DNA of 64,000 bases from Spartobacteria bacterium (GTDB lineage Bacteria; Verrucomicrobiota; Verrucomicrobiia; Chthoniobacterales; UBA6821): positions 1 through 64,000 of the forward strand of contig CANIVT010000001.1 of assembly GCA_947471565.1 (NCBI GenBank). The letters are read 5' to 3'. The notes under the pieces were generated by a model. That model was not told the DNA's origin, made no database searches, and saw only the letters and a program-made list of their open reading frames with translations. The number at the start of each line of letters is the position of its first letter. The stretch's first letter is position 1. Of the stretch, positions 39,541 to 46,982 are shown in pieces. The translations under genes and the position numbers were made by a program.

Positions 39541-39810
39541 TTAGACCTGTTTTGCATCTGAAAGTTTAGCCTCTAAATCATCAACTCTTTTTTCAAGTTG
39601 GCTAATCTGAGAATGAGTTGAGGAAGCAATGAAGAAGAATAACAGCGGTAAAAATGCGAAGAATGCAGTCTGAATCGATATCCCTGATTTTGGAAAGCTG
39701 CCTGTAGCCACCACGATCCCACAGAGAAATAAGGAAAAGAAGGAAGGCAGCCAGATTTGCACATATCCGATCCACTTTGGGGATTTGCTTGAGGGTGTAA
39801 AATTGATCAT
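39541..39810 (-). CDS. Small two-helix membrane protein with coiled-coil tail
   Basis: Not recognised. Eighty-nine residues: two hydrophobic helices (about 15-36 and 45-63) and a C-terminal amphipathic segment with heptad pattern (QISQLEKRVDDLEAKLSDAK, about 68-87). The coding logic is protein-like and an ATG is present, but base composition is clearly AT-richer than neighbouring genes, suggesting recent acquisition or low expression constraint. No operon partner; exbB lies beyond 400 bp on the same strand. Confidence 0.45.
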   Translation of the reverse strand: MINFTPSSKSPKWIGYVQIWLPSFFSLFLCGIVVATGSFPKSGISIQTAFFAFLPLLFFFIASSTHSQISQLEKRVDDLEAKLSDAKQV

Positions 39811-40113
39811 AGATGTTTTTTGGTCTAACAGCTACTAGGGTGCAAATCAGCCGTGATTGTCTTTGTGGTTAAGAGAAACACTCTGGAAAAGGCTGCATTG
39901 GACTTGGAGATCTTCATCACCTTGCAAGCAGCTATGGAAATGGTGGAAATCTGAATCATTGCCTTCTTCCCTACCTCTCCCACCACCCAAAGGCAATCCC
40001 ACTTGGGAAGAGTGCATCCAGAAAAAAGTTATATTCTGAGTTACACTGATTTCTGATCGGCTGTAGAGGCTGATTATATATGCTTCTAGGAGGCAATCGT
40101 GTAAAGGGAACAC
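39811..40113. other. Gene-free AT-rich stretch
   Basis: This 303-bp stretch has several stop codons in all frames and only short open frames without recognisable family features. It may hold the promoter of the small membrane protein gene on the minus strand. Nothing else can be supported. Confidence 0.4.
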
Positions 40114-40181
40114 GGCTTTTGGGTAAAGCCTTGTAGATCGGCTGAAGGCCGACCCGGTAGGGCGAGTCGTGCAGGTGCACG
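40114..40181. other. Cluster of three consecutive stem-loops (possible structured RNA or repeat)
   Basis: GGCTTT/AAAGCC at 40114-40130, TCGGC-TGAAG-GCCGA at 40138-40152 and CGTGCA-GG-TGCACG at 40168-40181, spaced 7 and 15 bp apart. The cluster lies just downstream of the exbB stop (40213, minus strand). It could be a 3' UTR structure of the miaB-ogg-tonB-exbB transcript, a small RNA or a dispersed repeat. There is no match to a known RNA family that I recognise. Confidence 0.4.
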
Positions 40182-40212
40182 CGAGTCAATCAAACCCTCG
40201 TTTCGCGCTTCT

Positions 40213-40839
40213 TTAGCGGCTTAACGAAAGCTTGGCCATCAGATCCGTCGTTAACGACTCGAGTTCAATCGAGACTACCTCCACGCGGCGGGTGAAGTAG
40301 TTGTAGGCAACAAGGTTCGGGACAGCGACGCCGAGGCCGACGATGGTACAGTTCAGGGCCTCGGAGATGCCGTTGGCCACCATCTGCGGATCTCCATGGT
40401 CTCCGATATTGCCGAAAATCCCGACGAGTCCGGAGAGGGTGCCAAGCAGTCCAAGGAGAGGGGAAATGCCGGTCGTGATCTCGAGGAAGACGAGTCCCGA
40501 TTCGAGGCGTGAGATCTCGTGGCGGGCTCGGGTCTGCACGGCGTCGAGGATCTCGGCGCGGGTCCAGTTACGGTGTTGGAGGACATTATCCAAAACGCGA
40601 GAGAGGGGAGATGGCTCCGCACGCAGGATGCGCTCGAGGGTCTCGGTGCTGCCTCCCTTGAAGGCCTGCAGGGCACGGATCACCTCCATGGGGAGTGCAC
40701 GGTCCATCTTGATCACCCGGGCGCGCTGGAGGATGACCGCGAGCGAGAAGACCGAGAGAAGAAGCAGGACGAACATGAAGAATCCGCCCTGGACGAAAAA
40801 TTTGATGAATCCTGGAAGAGTGGCGAGCAAGAGGGGCAT
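40213..40839 (-). CDS. exbB: MotA/TolQ/ExbB proton channel protein
   Basis: Inner-membrane subunit that uses the proton gradient to energise TonB-dependent uptake. The 208-residue protein has three transmembrane helices: one near the N-terminus (GFFMFVLLLLSVFSLAVILQ) and two flanking the conserved GISPLLGLLGTLSGLVGIF and GLGVAVPNLVAYNYFTRRV. It follows the TonB-like gene by 4 bp. No ExbD-type partner is seen on either side, although the motor normally needs one. Confidence 0.9.
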   Translation of the reverse strand: MPLLLATLPGFIKFFVQGGFFMFVLLLLSVFSLAVILQRARVIKMDRALPMEVIRALQAFKGGSTETLERILRAEPSPLSRVLDNVLQHRNWTRAEILDAVQTRARHEISRLESGLVFLEITTGISPLLGLLGTLSGLVGIFGNIGDHGDPQMVANGISEALNCTIVGLGVAVPNLVAYNYFTRRVEVVSIELESLTTDLMAKLSLSR

Positions 40840-40843
40840 GGTT

Positions 40844-41884
40844 TCAGTAGATGGTGAAGCTATAGTCGATCTCGAGGCAGCCGTTCTGGATCGTGGGGAC
40901 GACGTCGGGCGGGATCGGGGGTAGCTTGGCGTCCATGATTGAGCGGAGGCTGCAATCCGTCAAAGACTCATTGCCGTTGCTGTGGACGACTCTCAGGGCC
41001 GTGACCTTGCCGGAGGCTGTCACCTTGAAGGTCACGTCGACGGTACCAATGCTCAGCAGGCCCATGCGTTCGTCGACGTAGTAATACCAGCGTGAGCCGA
41101 TGGCGTCGGCGACGGCCTTCTTATAACGACCGATCGGGGTGGCCTCGGCGGCCACGGAGGAGCGGCCACGGTTGGAGATGTTGCCCCTGATGACGGTCTG
41201 GTGTGTTTCGGGTTGGTATCCCTTGGTGGCTCCTACGGAGCCGGGGGTCGAGGGCGCGGAGGGATTGGAGGGTGAAGCTTGGGACTGTTTAGCGGGCTGG
41301 CGGGGCGCGGTATCTGGCGGTTGGAGGAGCTTGAGGTTATTTGGAGGGGGGGTGGAGGTGGGTGTCGGAGCAGGGGTGGGGGTGGCCGTTTTCTCCGGCT
41401 GCTTTTGGGCCGGTTTCTGGGGTGAGGGAGGGGTTGCGGGCGATGCCTGCTGGGGCGGGGCCGGGTTGCCCGCTTGGGTTGCCGGTTTTTCCCCCGCTGT
41501 GTGTTTCTGGTTCTGAAGTTCCAAGGCAGGAAGGGAGACCCCCTGCTGGGTTGGAAGTGGAAGATTGCCTTCCGGGGGTAGCTCGCTCGCTGCTTTGGAA
41601 TTCTGATCCGACTGGAAGGGAGCGTTTTCGGAAGGTTTGTCGGTCACCTCAGTGGCCGTGACGGTGGGACGGTCGTTGGGCGATGGGGGAGGGATGACCA
41701 GCGTCACCTCCGGTGGTGGAGGTGCTTTCTCGGTGTGGACAAAGTTACGGGCAAAGACAACAGCCAGCAGAATGATCAGCGTGGCGTGGATGACGCAGGA
41801 GAGTAGCAGGTAGAAAGGAAAGCGCTTCCGCCGCTTTTCCGTCTTCTCCCTTCGCGTGTCCGTGCTTGTGAGTTCCGTCATCAT
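40844..41884 (-). CDS. TonB-like energy transducer, proline-rich
   Basis: A 346-residue protein with a basic N-terminus and one signal-anchor helix (about residues 24-45, FPFYLLLSCVIHATLIILLA). A periplasmic Pro/Thr/Gln-rich spacer of about 180 residues follows. The C-terminal domain resembles TonB/TolA C-terminal folds (GSRWYYYVDERMGLLSIGTV then DVTFKVTASGKVTALRVV). It would contact outer-membrane receptors. Two adjacent ATGs (41884, 41881) overlap the glycosylase stop, showing coupling. No TonB-dependent receptor gene lies in the window, so the cargo is unknown. A TolA-like role is an alternative. Confidence 0.82.
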   Translation of the reverse strand: MMTELTSTDTRREKTEKRRKRFPFYLLLSCVIHATLIILLAVVFARNFVHTEKAPPPPEVTLVIPPPSPNDRPTVTATEVTDKPSENAPFQSDQNSKAASELPPEGNLPLPTQQGVSLPALELQNQKHTAGEKPATQAGNPAPPQQASPATPPSPQKPAQKQPEKTATPTPAPTPTSTPPPNNLKLLQPPDTAPRQPAKQSQASPSNPSAPSTPGSVGATKGYQPETHQTVIRGNISNRGRSSVAAEATPIGRYKKAVADAIGSRWYYYVDERMGLLSIGTVDVTFKVTASGKVTALRVVHSNGNESLTDCSLRSIMDAKLPPIPPDVVPTIQNGCLEIDYSFTIY

Positions 41885-42807
41885 CCGGTGACTGATCGAG
41901 GAATTCTCCGACAGGAGGGGGGGCTGCGGCGAGCCGTAGCTTTGACTTTGAGTGGCCTTTTGGCAGGGAGATCCAGCAAGCCCGTTCTTGCCCTGTGGAA
42001 AAGCCACTGCTGGACGTAGCCAGCAAAGGGGCCTAGCACTCGTTCCCCATAGCGCTCCAATTCTGCGGGGCTGGCCTTTCGGCGTCCGCGGAATGATCCG
42101 AGGATACGGCCGATCCAGACATCGACCGGAACGACCTCGAGGCGTCCGTAGGCGAAGAGGAGGATACAGTTGGCGACTTTGCGCCCGATTCCCGGAAGGG
42201 AACAAAGGGCGTCGCGTGCCTCTTCCGTGGAGAGGTTCTCGATCGCTTCCGGATCAAATTCCCCGGAGGCGACAAGCCGGGCGGTGCCAAGCAGTCCCTT
42301 GGCACGGAATCCCAGGCCGCAGGCCCGGAGTTCCTCCTCGGTCGCCGCGGCCAACGCCGAGGCGGAGGGAAAGGCCGGAATGGGGGTGCCGGAAAGCGGT
42401 GTGCCGAAGCGTTCCCGCAGGGCGAGGCTCATCTGCCGGATATGGGCGACCTGCTTCATCGGGGAGAGGATGAAGGTGGCGAGGCATTCCCAATGTGGTT
42501 GGCGCATGATGCGGAGGCCCCGGCACCCCAGCGAGGCCTCCCTGACAACGGGATGGTCGCAGGATGCCCTGATCGCCTCCAGATCGTGGTCGAGGGCGAG
42601 GTAATGTTGAAGTTCCATCACTCCGACCCCCCGGTACTCCAGCCTGTCGCCTTTCTGCCGCAGAAAAACGGCCGTGTCACCGATACACCCCGTCCAGCCA
42701 TCGTCCAGTGCGGTCCAGTGGAAGGCCTGACCACTGTTCAGAGTCATGGCAAGATTGAGTTCAGGGGCCTGAATCACCCCAGGATTGGAGCGTGATGGCC
42801 CGCTCAT
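41881..42807 (-). CDS. ogg: OGG1-type 8-oxoguanine DNA glycosylase
   Basis: Excises 8-oxoguanine opposite C. The 308-residue protein has the OGG N-terminal domain (about 10-110; NSGQAFHWTALDDG) followed by the HhH-GPD fold. Catalytic K210 lies in SLPGIGRKVANCILLFAYG and D229 in VVPVDVWIGR, as in eukaryotic OGG1. The last 35 residues are a basic extension without clear homology. It overlaps miaB (4 bp) upstream and the TonB-like gene (4 bp) downstream, so DNA repair, tRNA modification and TonB genes share one transcript here. Confidence 0.92.
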   Translation of the reverse strand: MSGPSRSNPGVIQAPELNLAMTLNSGQAFHWTALDDGWTGCIGDTAVFLRQKGDRLEYRGVGVMELQHYLALDHDLEAIRASCDHPVVREASLGCRGLRIMRQPHWECLATFILSPMKQVAHIRQMSLALRERFGTPLSGTPIPAFPSASALAAATEEELRACGLGFRAKGLLGTARLVASGEFDPEAIENLSTEEARDALCSLPGIGRKVANCILLFAYGRLEVVPVDVWIGRILGSFRGRRKASPAELERYGERVLGPFAGYVQQWLFHRARTGLLDLPAKRPLKVKATARRSPPSCRRIPRSVTG

Positions 42808-44216
42808 TCCCCCGGATCGCTCCCGTCGTGGATCGCGGGTGTGCCGTAAAGGGTCGAGCTGCTGGCGGAGGTGATCTCCACGTCGAAAATCTGTCCGTGG
42901 AAGCGGCGGCCTCCCTCAAAGATCACTATCTTGTTGGTGCGGGTACGACCGGCCAGGCGCGATGGGTCATTCCTGCTCGGGCCCTCGCAGAGGATTTCCT
43001 GCCGTGTTCCGACGCAGGCTTCGAGGATGCGCGAGGCGGAGGTATTCACGACGGAGAGAAGATCCTGATTGCGAGACTCCTTCTCTTCCTCCGTCAGCTG
43101 TTCCTCCATCAGGGCAGCGGGGGTGTCGCCGCGTTTGGAGTAGCGGAAGATGAAGGCCCCGTCGAAGCCGAGTTCCTCCGCCAGATCACGGGAGGCACGA
43201 TAATCCTCTTCGGTCTCCCCGGGGAATCCGACGATGATGTCGGTGGTGATGGCAATGCCGGGGCGCGCCTCGCGGAGGGCTGCGACGAGTTTCCGGTAGG
43301 AGGCCGCCGTGTAGGGGCGGTGCATGGCCTTGAGGATCCGATCCGAGCCTGACTGGAGCGGCAGGTGGACATGTTCCATGAGTTTGGGGAGGCGTGCGAA
43401 GCTCTCCACGAGATCCTTGCGAAAACCCATCGGGTGGGGTGAGGTGAAGCGGATGCGGTCGAGTCCATCGACCTCGTGCAGGGCCTCGATGAGCTGCACA
43501 AAGGGACTCTTGTCGCCGACTTTCGGGAACTCATGGCGGCCGTAGAGGTTCACGATCTGGCCGAGAAGGGTCACCTCGCGGACACCCCGCTCTACTAGGG
43601 TCCTGGCCTCCGCCACGATCTCGGCGATAGGGCGTCCCCGTTCCTCGCCTCGCGTTGTCGGAACGATGCAGAAGGTGCAGTGCATGTTGCAGCCCTGCAT
43701 GATCGAGATGAAGGCGGTCGCCTCCTTCTTTGTCTCCGGGAGATGATCACGGATCGTGTTCTGGGAGCCGGCTTCGGCGGCAATATCGACAATCGGTGTG
43801 ATTGGATTGATTGCGGATCCGAGTTCCGCGGTATCCTCCTGGGCAAAAGCCTCTTCTCTCTTGCGAAGTGCCTCCTCCACGTACTCGGCGACACGGTGGA
43901 ACTTCTGGGTGCCGACGACTAGGTCGACGTGCGGCGAGTGCTTTTCCAATCCCTCCCCGAGTCGCTGGGCCATGCACCCCATGTAGCCGAGGACAAGTTT
44001 CGGTCGCTCACGACGGAGTTTTTTGAGCATCCCCATTTTTCCGATCGCCTTCTGCTCGGCCATCTCGCGGACGCTACAGGTGTTGAGCAGGATGACGTCG
44101 GCCTCCTGCTCGCGCTGGACGAGACGGTGTCCCCGGTCCTGGAGGTCGCGGGCCACCTGCTCCGAGTCCCGCTCGTTCATCTGGCATCCGTAGGTCTTAA
44201 TGAAGACGTTGGGCAT
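42804..44216 (-). CDS. miaB: tRNA-2-methylthio-N6-dimethylallyladenosine synthase
   Basis: Radical-SAM enzyme that adds a methylthio group to i6A37 of tRNAs. The 470-residue protein has N-terminal cluster cysteines C11, C47 and C81, the radical-SAM motif C176-x3-C180-x2-C183 (MQGCNMHCTFCIV) and a C-terminal TRAM domain (TRQEILCEGPSRNDPSRLAG and following). Start MPNVFIKTYGCQMNERDSE is typical. It is the first gene of miaB-ogg-tonB-exbB. A TTAAAAG-type inverted repeat lies directly upstream of it. Confidence 0.96.
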   Translation of the reverse strand: MPNVFIKTYGCQMNERDSEQVARDLQDRGHRLVQREQEADVILLNTCSVREMAEQKAIGKMGMLKKLRRERPKLVLGYMGCMAQRLGEGLEKHSPHVDLVVGTQKFHRVAEYVEEALRKREEAFAQEDTAELGSAINPITPIVDIAAEAGSQNTIRDHLPETKKEATAFISIMQGCNMHCTFCIVPTTRGEERGRPIAEIVAEARTLVERGVREVTLLGQIVNLYGRHEFPKVGDKSPFVQLIEALHEVDGLDRIRFTSPHPMGFRKDLVESFARLPKLMEHVHLPLQSGSDRILKAMHRPYTAASYRKLVAALREARPGIAITTDIIVGFPGETEEDYRASRDLAEELGFDGAFIFRYSKRGDTPAALMEEQLTEEEKESRNQDLLSVVNTSASRILEACVGTRQEILCEGPSRNDPSRLAGRTRTNKIVIFEGGRRFHGQIFDVEITSASSSTLYGTPAIHDGSDPGE

Positions 44217-44235
44217 GGGGGAAAGGAGGGTGTGA

Positions 44236-44346
44236 AATGTTAAAAAAGTTACAAGGGTTAAAAGGTTTCCGAGGATCGGGGGTCAGGAAGCAACAATGGA
44301 TGCACGGCCTCCATGGTTTTAACTTTTCAACTTTTTAACCTTTTAA
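44236..44346. repeat. TTAAAAG-armed inverted-repeat element, copy 2
   Basis: The left arm (about 44236-44267) has GTTAAAAAAGTTACAAGG then GTTAAAAGG. The right arm (about 44316-44346) has TTTTAACTTTTCAAC and TTTTTAACCTTTTAAC in reverse. The spacer is about 48 bp and unrelated to copies 1 and 3. The right arm supplies the stop codon (TAA at 44343-44345) of the glycosyltransferase gene. Confidence 0.75.
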
Positions 44347-46970
44347 CTGCCCGGCTGAGGGGAGACCTCCGAGGGTTGCGGGGAGACATCCGATCCGCCG
44401 ACGGAGGCCTCTTCACGAGGTTTCTCACCCGAAGGTTTGTTTCTCCCTCTCGGATCGACCCGCTTCAGGCCGATACGCTGGCCGGCGGCCTCGATGAGTT
44501 GGGCGGTGCGCTTCTTGAGACGGCGTCCGATCGACCAGATGAAGAGCATCGTGGAGGCGTAGATGATTCCCGGCCAGAACAGTTCATGTCCGGCAGCCAC
44601 CCAGTAGATGAGGAAGCTGAGGAAAAGGAAGTTCAGCAGGAAGGTGGTCGCCACCATCCGGGTGGTGAGTCGGACGCGGGTGAGGCACTTGGGACCGCCA
44701 TGGTATTCCGTGACGCTCCTCATCGTGACGCCCCACCAGAAACTTCCGTAGATCTGGACGTCCCATTCTTTCCAACCCGTGTCGGTCGAGTAACTCCAGC
44801 CTTCCTTCTCAAGGGCCTCGATGACCGAGTTGAGGAGCAGTTCGCGTCCCTTGCCCTCCTCGTTCCAAAAGACGAGTTTGGAGAGGCCGCGTATGTTGCT
44901 CGGAGTGAAGTCCTTCTCCTTGGCGGCGATGACCGACTCGGGGGTGCGCTTGAATTTCAGCCACGTGAAGTAGCGGGCCCATCCGCGCACGAGCGGCTGG
45001 GAGAGGGCCAGGAAGGCCACGAGCAGGCGGGCCCGGATTGTATCAAAGCGGGGTTCCAGCTTCGCGTGGATCATGTAGGAGAGGGCCACGAGGAACGTCC
45101 CTCCGAACATCAGGTAGGCCACGATGCGGAGCGCTGGGAACGGGATCGAGAGAAGCAGCAGGAATGAAGTGAGGGTGACCCACTCGATGCTGCTCAGGTA
45201 GGCCGCCAATTCCGACTGCGGTGTCGGATAGATGCACTGGAAGAGTCCCTCGCCAAAGACTCCGTGGTAGATGACGGGCTTGTTGATCAGCCAAGTGAAG
45301 CGCGGAGCCCCGTAGATCTGCCCCTTCCATTTTGCGGTGCCGGTGGGGCCGAAGAAGACGAGATGCTTGAAGCGCAGGAGCGACTCGGCCTCGCCGTACC
45401 CCTCCTGTTGTTTGCGGAAGGCCTTGAGGGTGAAACGGCGGTAGTGCCAGACGATGGCCGAAGGACTGAAGGCGATCACCTGGCCCTCCTGCTGAAGACG
45501 CCAGCAGAAGTCAACGTCGTCGCCGGCCTTGCGGTATTCGGGATCGAAGCCGCCGACTTTGTCAAAGGCCCAACGGTGGAAAGCCATGTTGCAGCCCGGA
45601 ATGTGCTCGGCCACCACGTCGGTGAGCAGGACATGGCTGGGGCCGCCGGGGGCCGCCGCAACACAGGCCTGATGCCAGTTCTGCGCGGGCGGGGAGATGT
45701 TCGGGCCGCCGACACCCGCATAGTCGCCTGAAAGAAGTGTGCCGACGAGGTAGTAAAGCCAGTCGGGATCGGCCATGCAGTCGCTGTCTGTGTAGGCAAT
45801 GATCTCTCCGGAGGCATGGGCGGCGCCGACATTGCGGGCGACACTCAGGCCCATGTTGGGCTGGTGGATTGTTTTCACCCACGGGTGGTGGGAGACGATT
45901 TCCTTGGTATTATCCTTGGAGCCGTCGTCGACGAGCACCACCTCGTAGTCGGGATAGTTTAGCTTCTTGAGCGAGCGCAGGCAGGCCTCGAGGGTCTGTC
46001 CGCCGTTGTAACTGCAGACGATCACGGAAACTTTCGGGAAGCGCTGGAGCGGCGCAGCGTTGACGATGGTGCCCTGTTTCGTGAAAAAGCCTCGAACGGT
46101 TTCGAGCGCCTTCTTGGGAGTGCGGTCCCTGCGGACCAAGCCGAAAGCCCAGTCGAGAATCTCGTTGCCGCCGCGGTGCCACTCGTCGGTCCAGGCGTAA
46201 AGGATCGTGCCTGCCAGGCCGCCGCGGACCACCGCGTCGAGGTGCCAGCTAATCATCTCCGCCTGCTCCTCTTCGGTATGGCGGATCGTGTCCATGCCGA
46301 ACTCACCCATCATGAGGGGCTTGTCATCGGCAAGGTTCTGCAGGCGGCCCAAGTAGCGCTCGAAGTCCTCGCGACGGTGCAGATAGACGTTGAAGGTCAG
46401 GAAATCAACATTCTGCGGCAGCAGATACTCCGTTGGCGGATAGCTGGCGTAGGAGTAAAGTGCACGGGGATCCTCGCGACGGGCGATGTTGACCAGATGC
46501 TCGACAAATTCGGTGACCCGCTTCGCCCCGAGCCAGCGGACCATGGAGGAGGGGATCTCATTGCCCAGCAGGTATCCGAAGATGGCGTGGTGTCCCTTGT
46601 GCTCCCGGACGGCCTCGATGACAGCCTTCTCAACGGAAGCGCGCAACTTTGAGTCGTTCAGGAATTCGACATGCTCCATCCAGGCGATGCTCAGGAGAAC
46701 CCGGACTCCGTTCTCGAGGCAGAGATCAAGGAACCACCGCGGGGGATTGGTGTAGATGCGGACGAGGTTCGCCCCGCTCTGACGAATGGCGGCAAGATCC
46801 TTCGCGGCCTGCTCCCTGGGGCCGAACTGGAACCCCTCCGCATCGGGCGCAAAGGGTCCGTAGGTGACGCCCTTCACAAAAAACTTCTTCTCTCCCTCAA
46901 AGAAGAACTTGGACCGGACGGTAATTCGTTCGGTCATGAGAGGGGCGTTGGAGTTCGATTCGGAAGGCAC
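44343..46970 (-). CDS. Fusion of a clan-A glycoside hydrolase-like domain with a membrane family 2 glycosyltransferase
   Basis: 875 residues. Residues about 20-300 form a TIM-barrel like GH2/GH5 enzymes, with acid/base E138 (GYLLGNEIPSS) and nucleophile candidate E223 (LMMGEFGMDT). Residues about 312-560 are a GT2 domain: VSVIVCSYNGGQTLEACL, DDGS at 348-351, AYTDSDCMADPDW, GCNMAFHRWAF and the catalytic-type GDDVDFCWRLQQEG. About four transmembrane helices follow in 590-670 and 790-830, suggesting processive synthesis at the inner membrane. The sequence-repeat tail (VSPQPSEVSPQP) ends in a repeat element. It probably makes or trims an exopolysaccharide; substrate unknown. It starts 12 bp after carB ends, same strand. 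Confidence 0.82.
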   Translation of the reverse strand: MPSESNSNAPLMTERITVRSKFFFEGEKKFFVKGVTYGPFAPDAEGFQFGPREQAAKDLAAIRQSGANLVRIYTNPPRWFLDLCLENGVRVLLSIAWMEHVEFLNDSKLRASVEKAVIEAVREHKGHHAIFGYLLGNEIPSSMVRWLGAKRVTEFVEHLVNIARREDPRALYSYASYPPTEYLLPQNVDFLTFNVYLHRREDFERYLGRLQNLADDKPLMMGEFGMDTIRHTEEEQAEMISWHLDAVVRGGLAGTILYAWTDEWHRGGNEILDWAFGLVRRDRTPKKALETVRGFFTKQGTIVNAAPLQRFPKVSVIVCSYNGGQTLEACLRSLKKLNYPDYEVVLVDDGSKDNTKEIVSHHPWVKTIHQPNMGLSVARNVGAAHASGEIIAYTDSDCMADPDWLYYLVGTLLSGDYAGVGGPNISPPAQNWHQACVAAAPGGPSHVLLTDVVAEHIPGCNMAFHRWAFDKVGGFDPEYRKAGDDVDFCWRLQQEGQVIAFSPSAIVWHYRRFTLKAFRKQQEGYGEAESLLRFKHLVFFGPTGTAKWKGQIYGAPRFTWLINKPVIYHGVFGEGLFQCIYPTPQSELAAYLSSIEWVTLTSFLLLLSIPFPALRIVAYLMFGGTFLVALSYMIHAKLEPRFDTIRARLLVAFLALSQPLVRGWARYFTWLKFKRTPESVIAAKEKDFTPSNIRGLSKLVFWNEEGKGRELLLNSVIEALEKEGWSYSTDTGWKEWDVQIYGSFWWGVTMRSVTEYHGGPKCLTRVRLTTRMVATTFLLNFLFLSFLIYWVAAGHELFWPGIIYASTMLFIWSIGRRLKKRTAQLIEAAGQRIGLKRVDPRGRNKPSGEKPREEASVGGSDVSPQPSEVSPQPGS

Positions 46971-46982
46971 GGGCGGGAACGA

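Noticed and set aside
41150-41750. Proline/threonine repeats in the TonB-like gene as an assembly artefact
   Set aside because: Such spacers are normal for TonB/TolA proteins that must cross the periplasm; the frame is intact on both sides.
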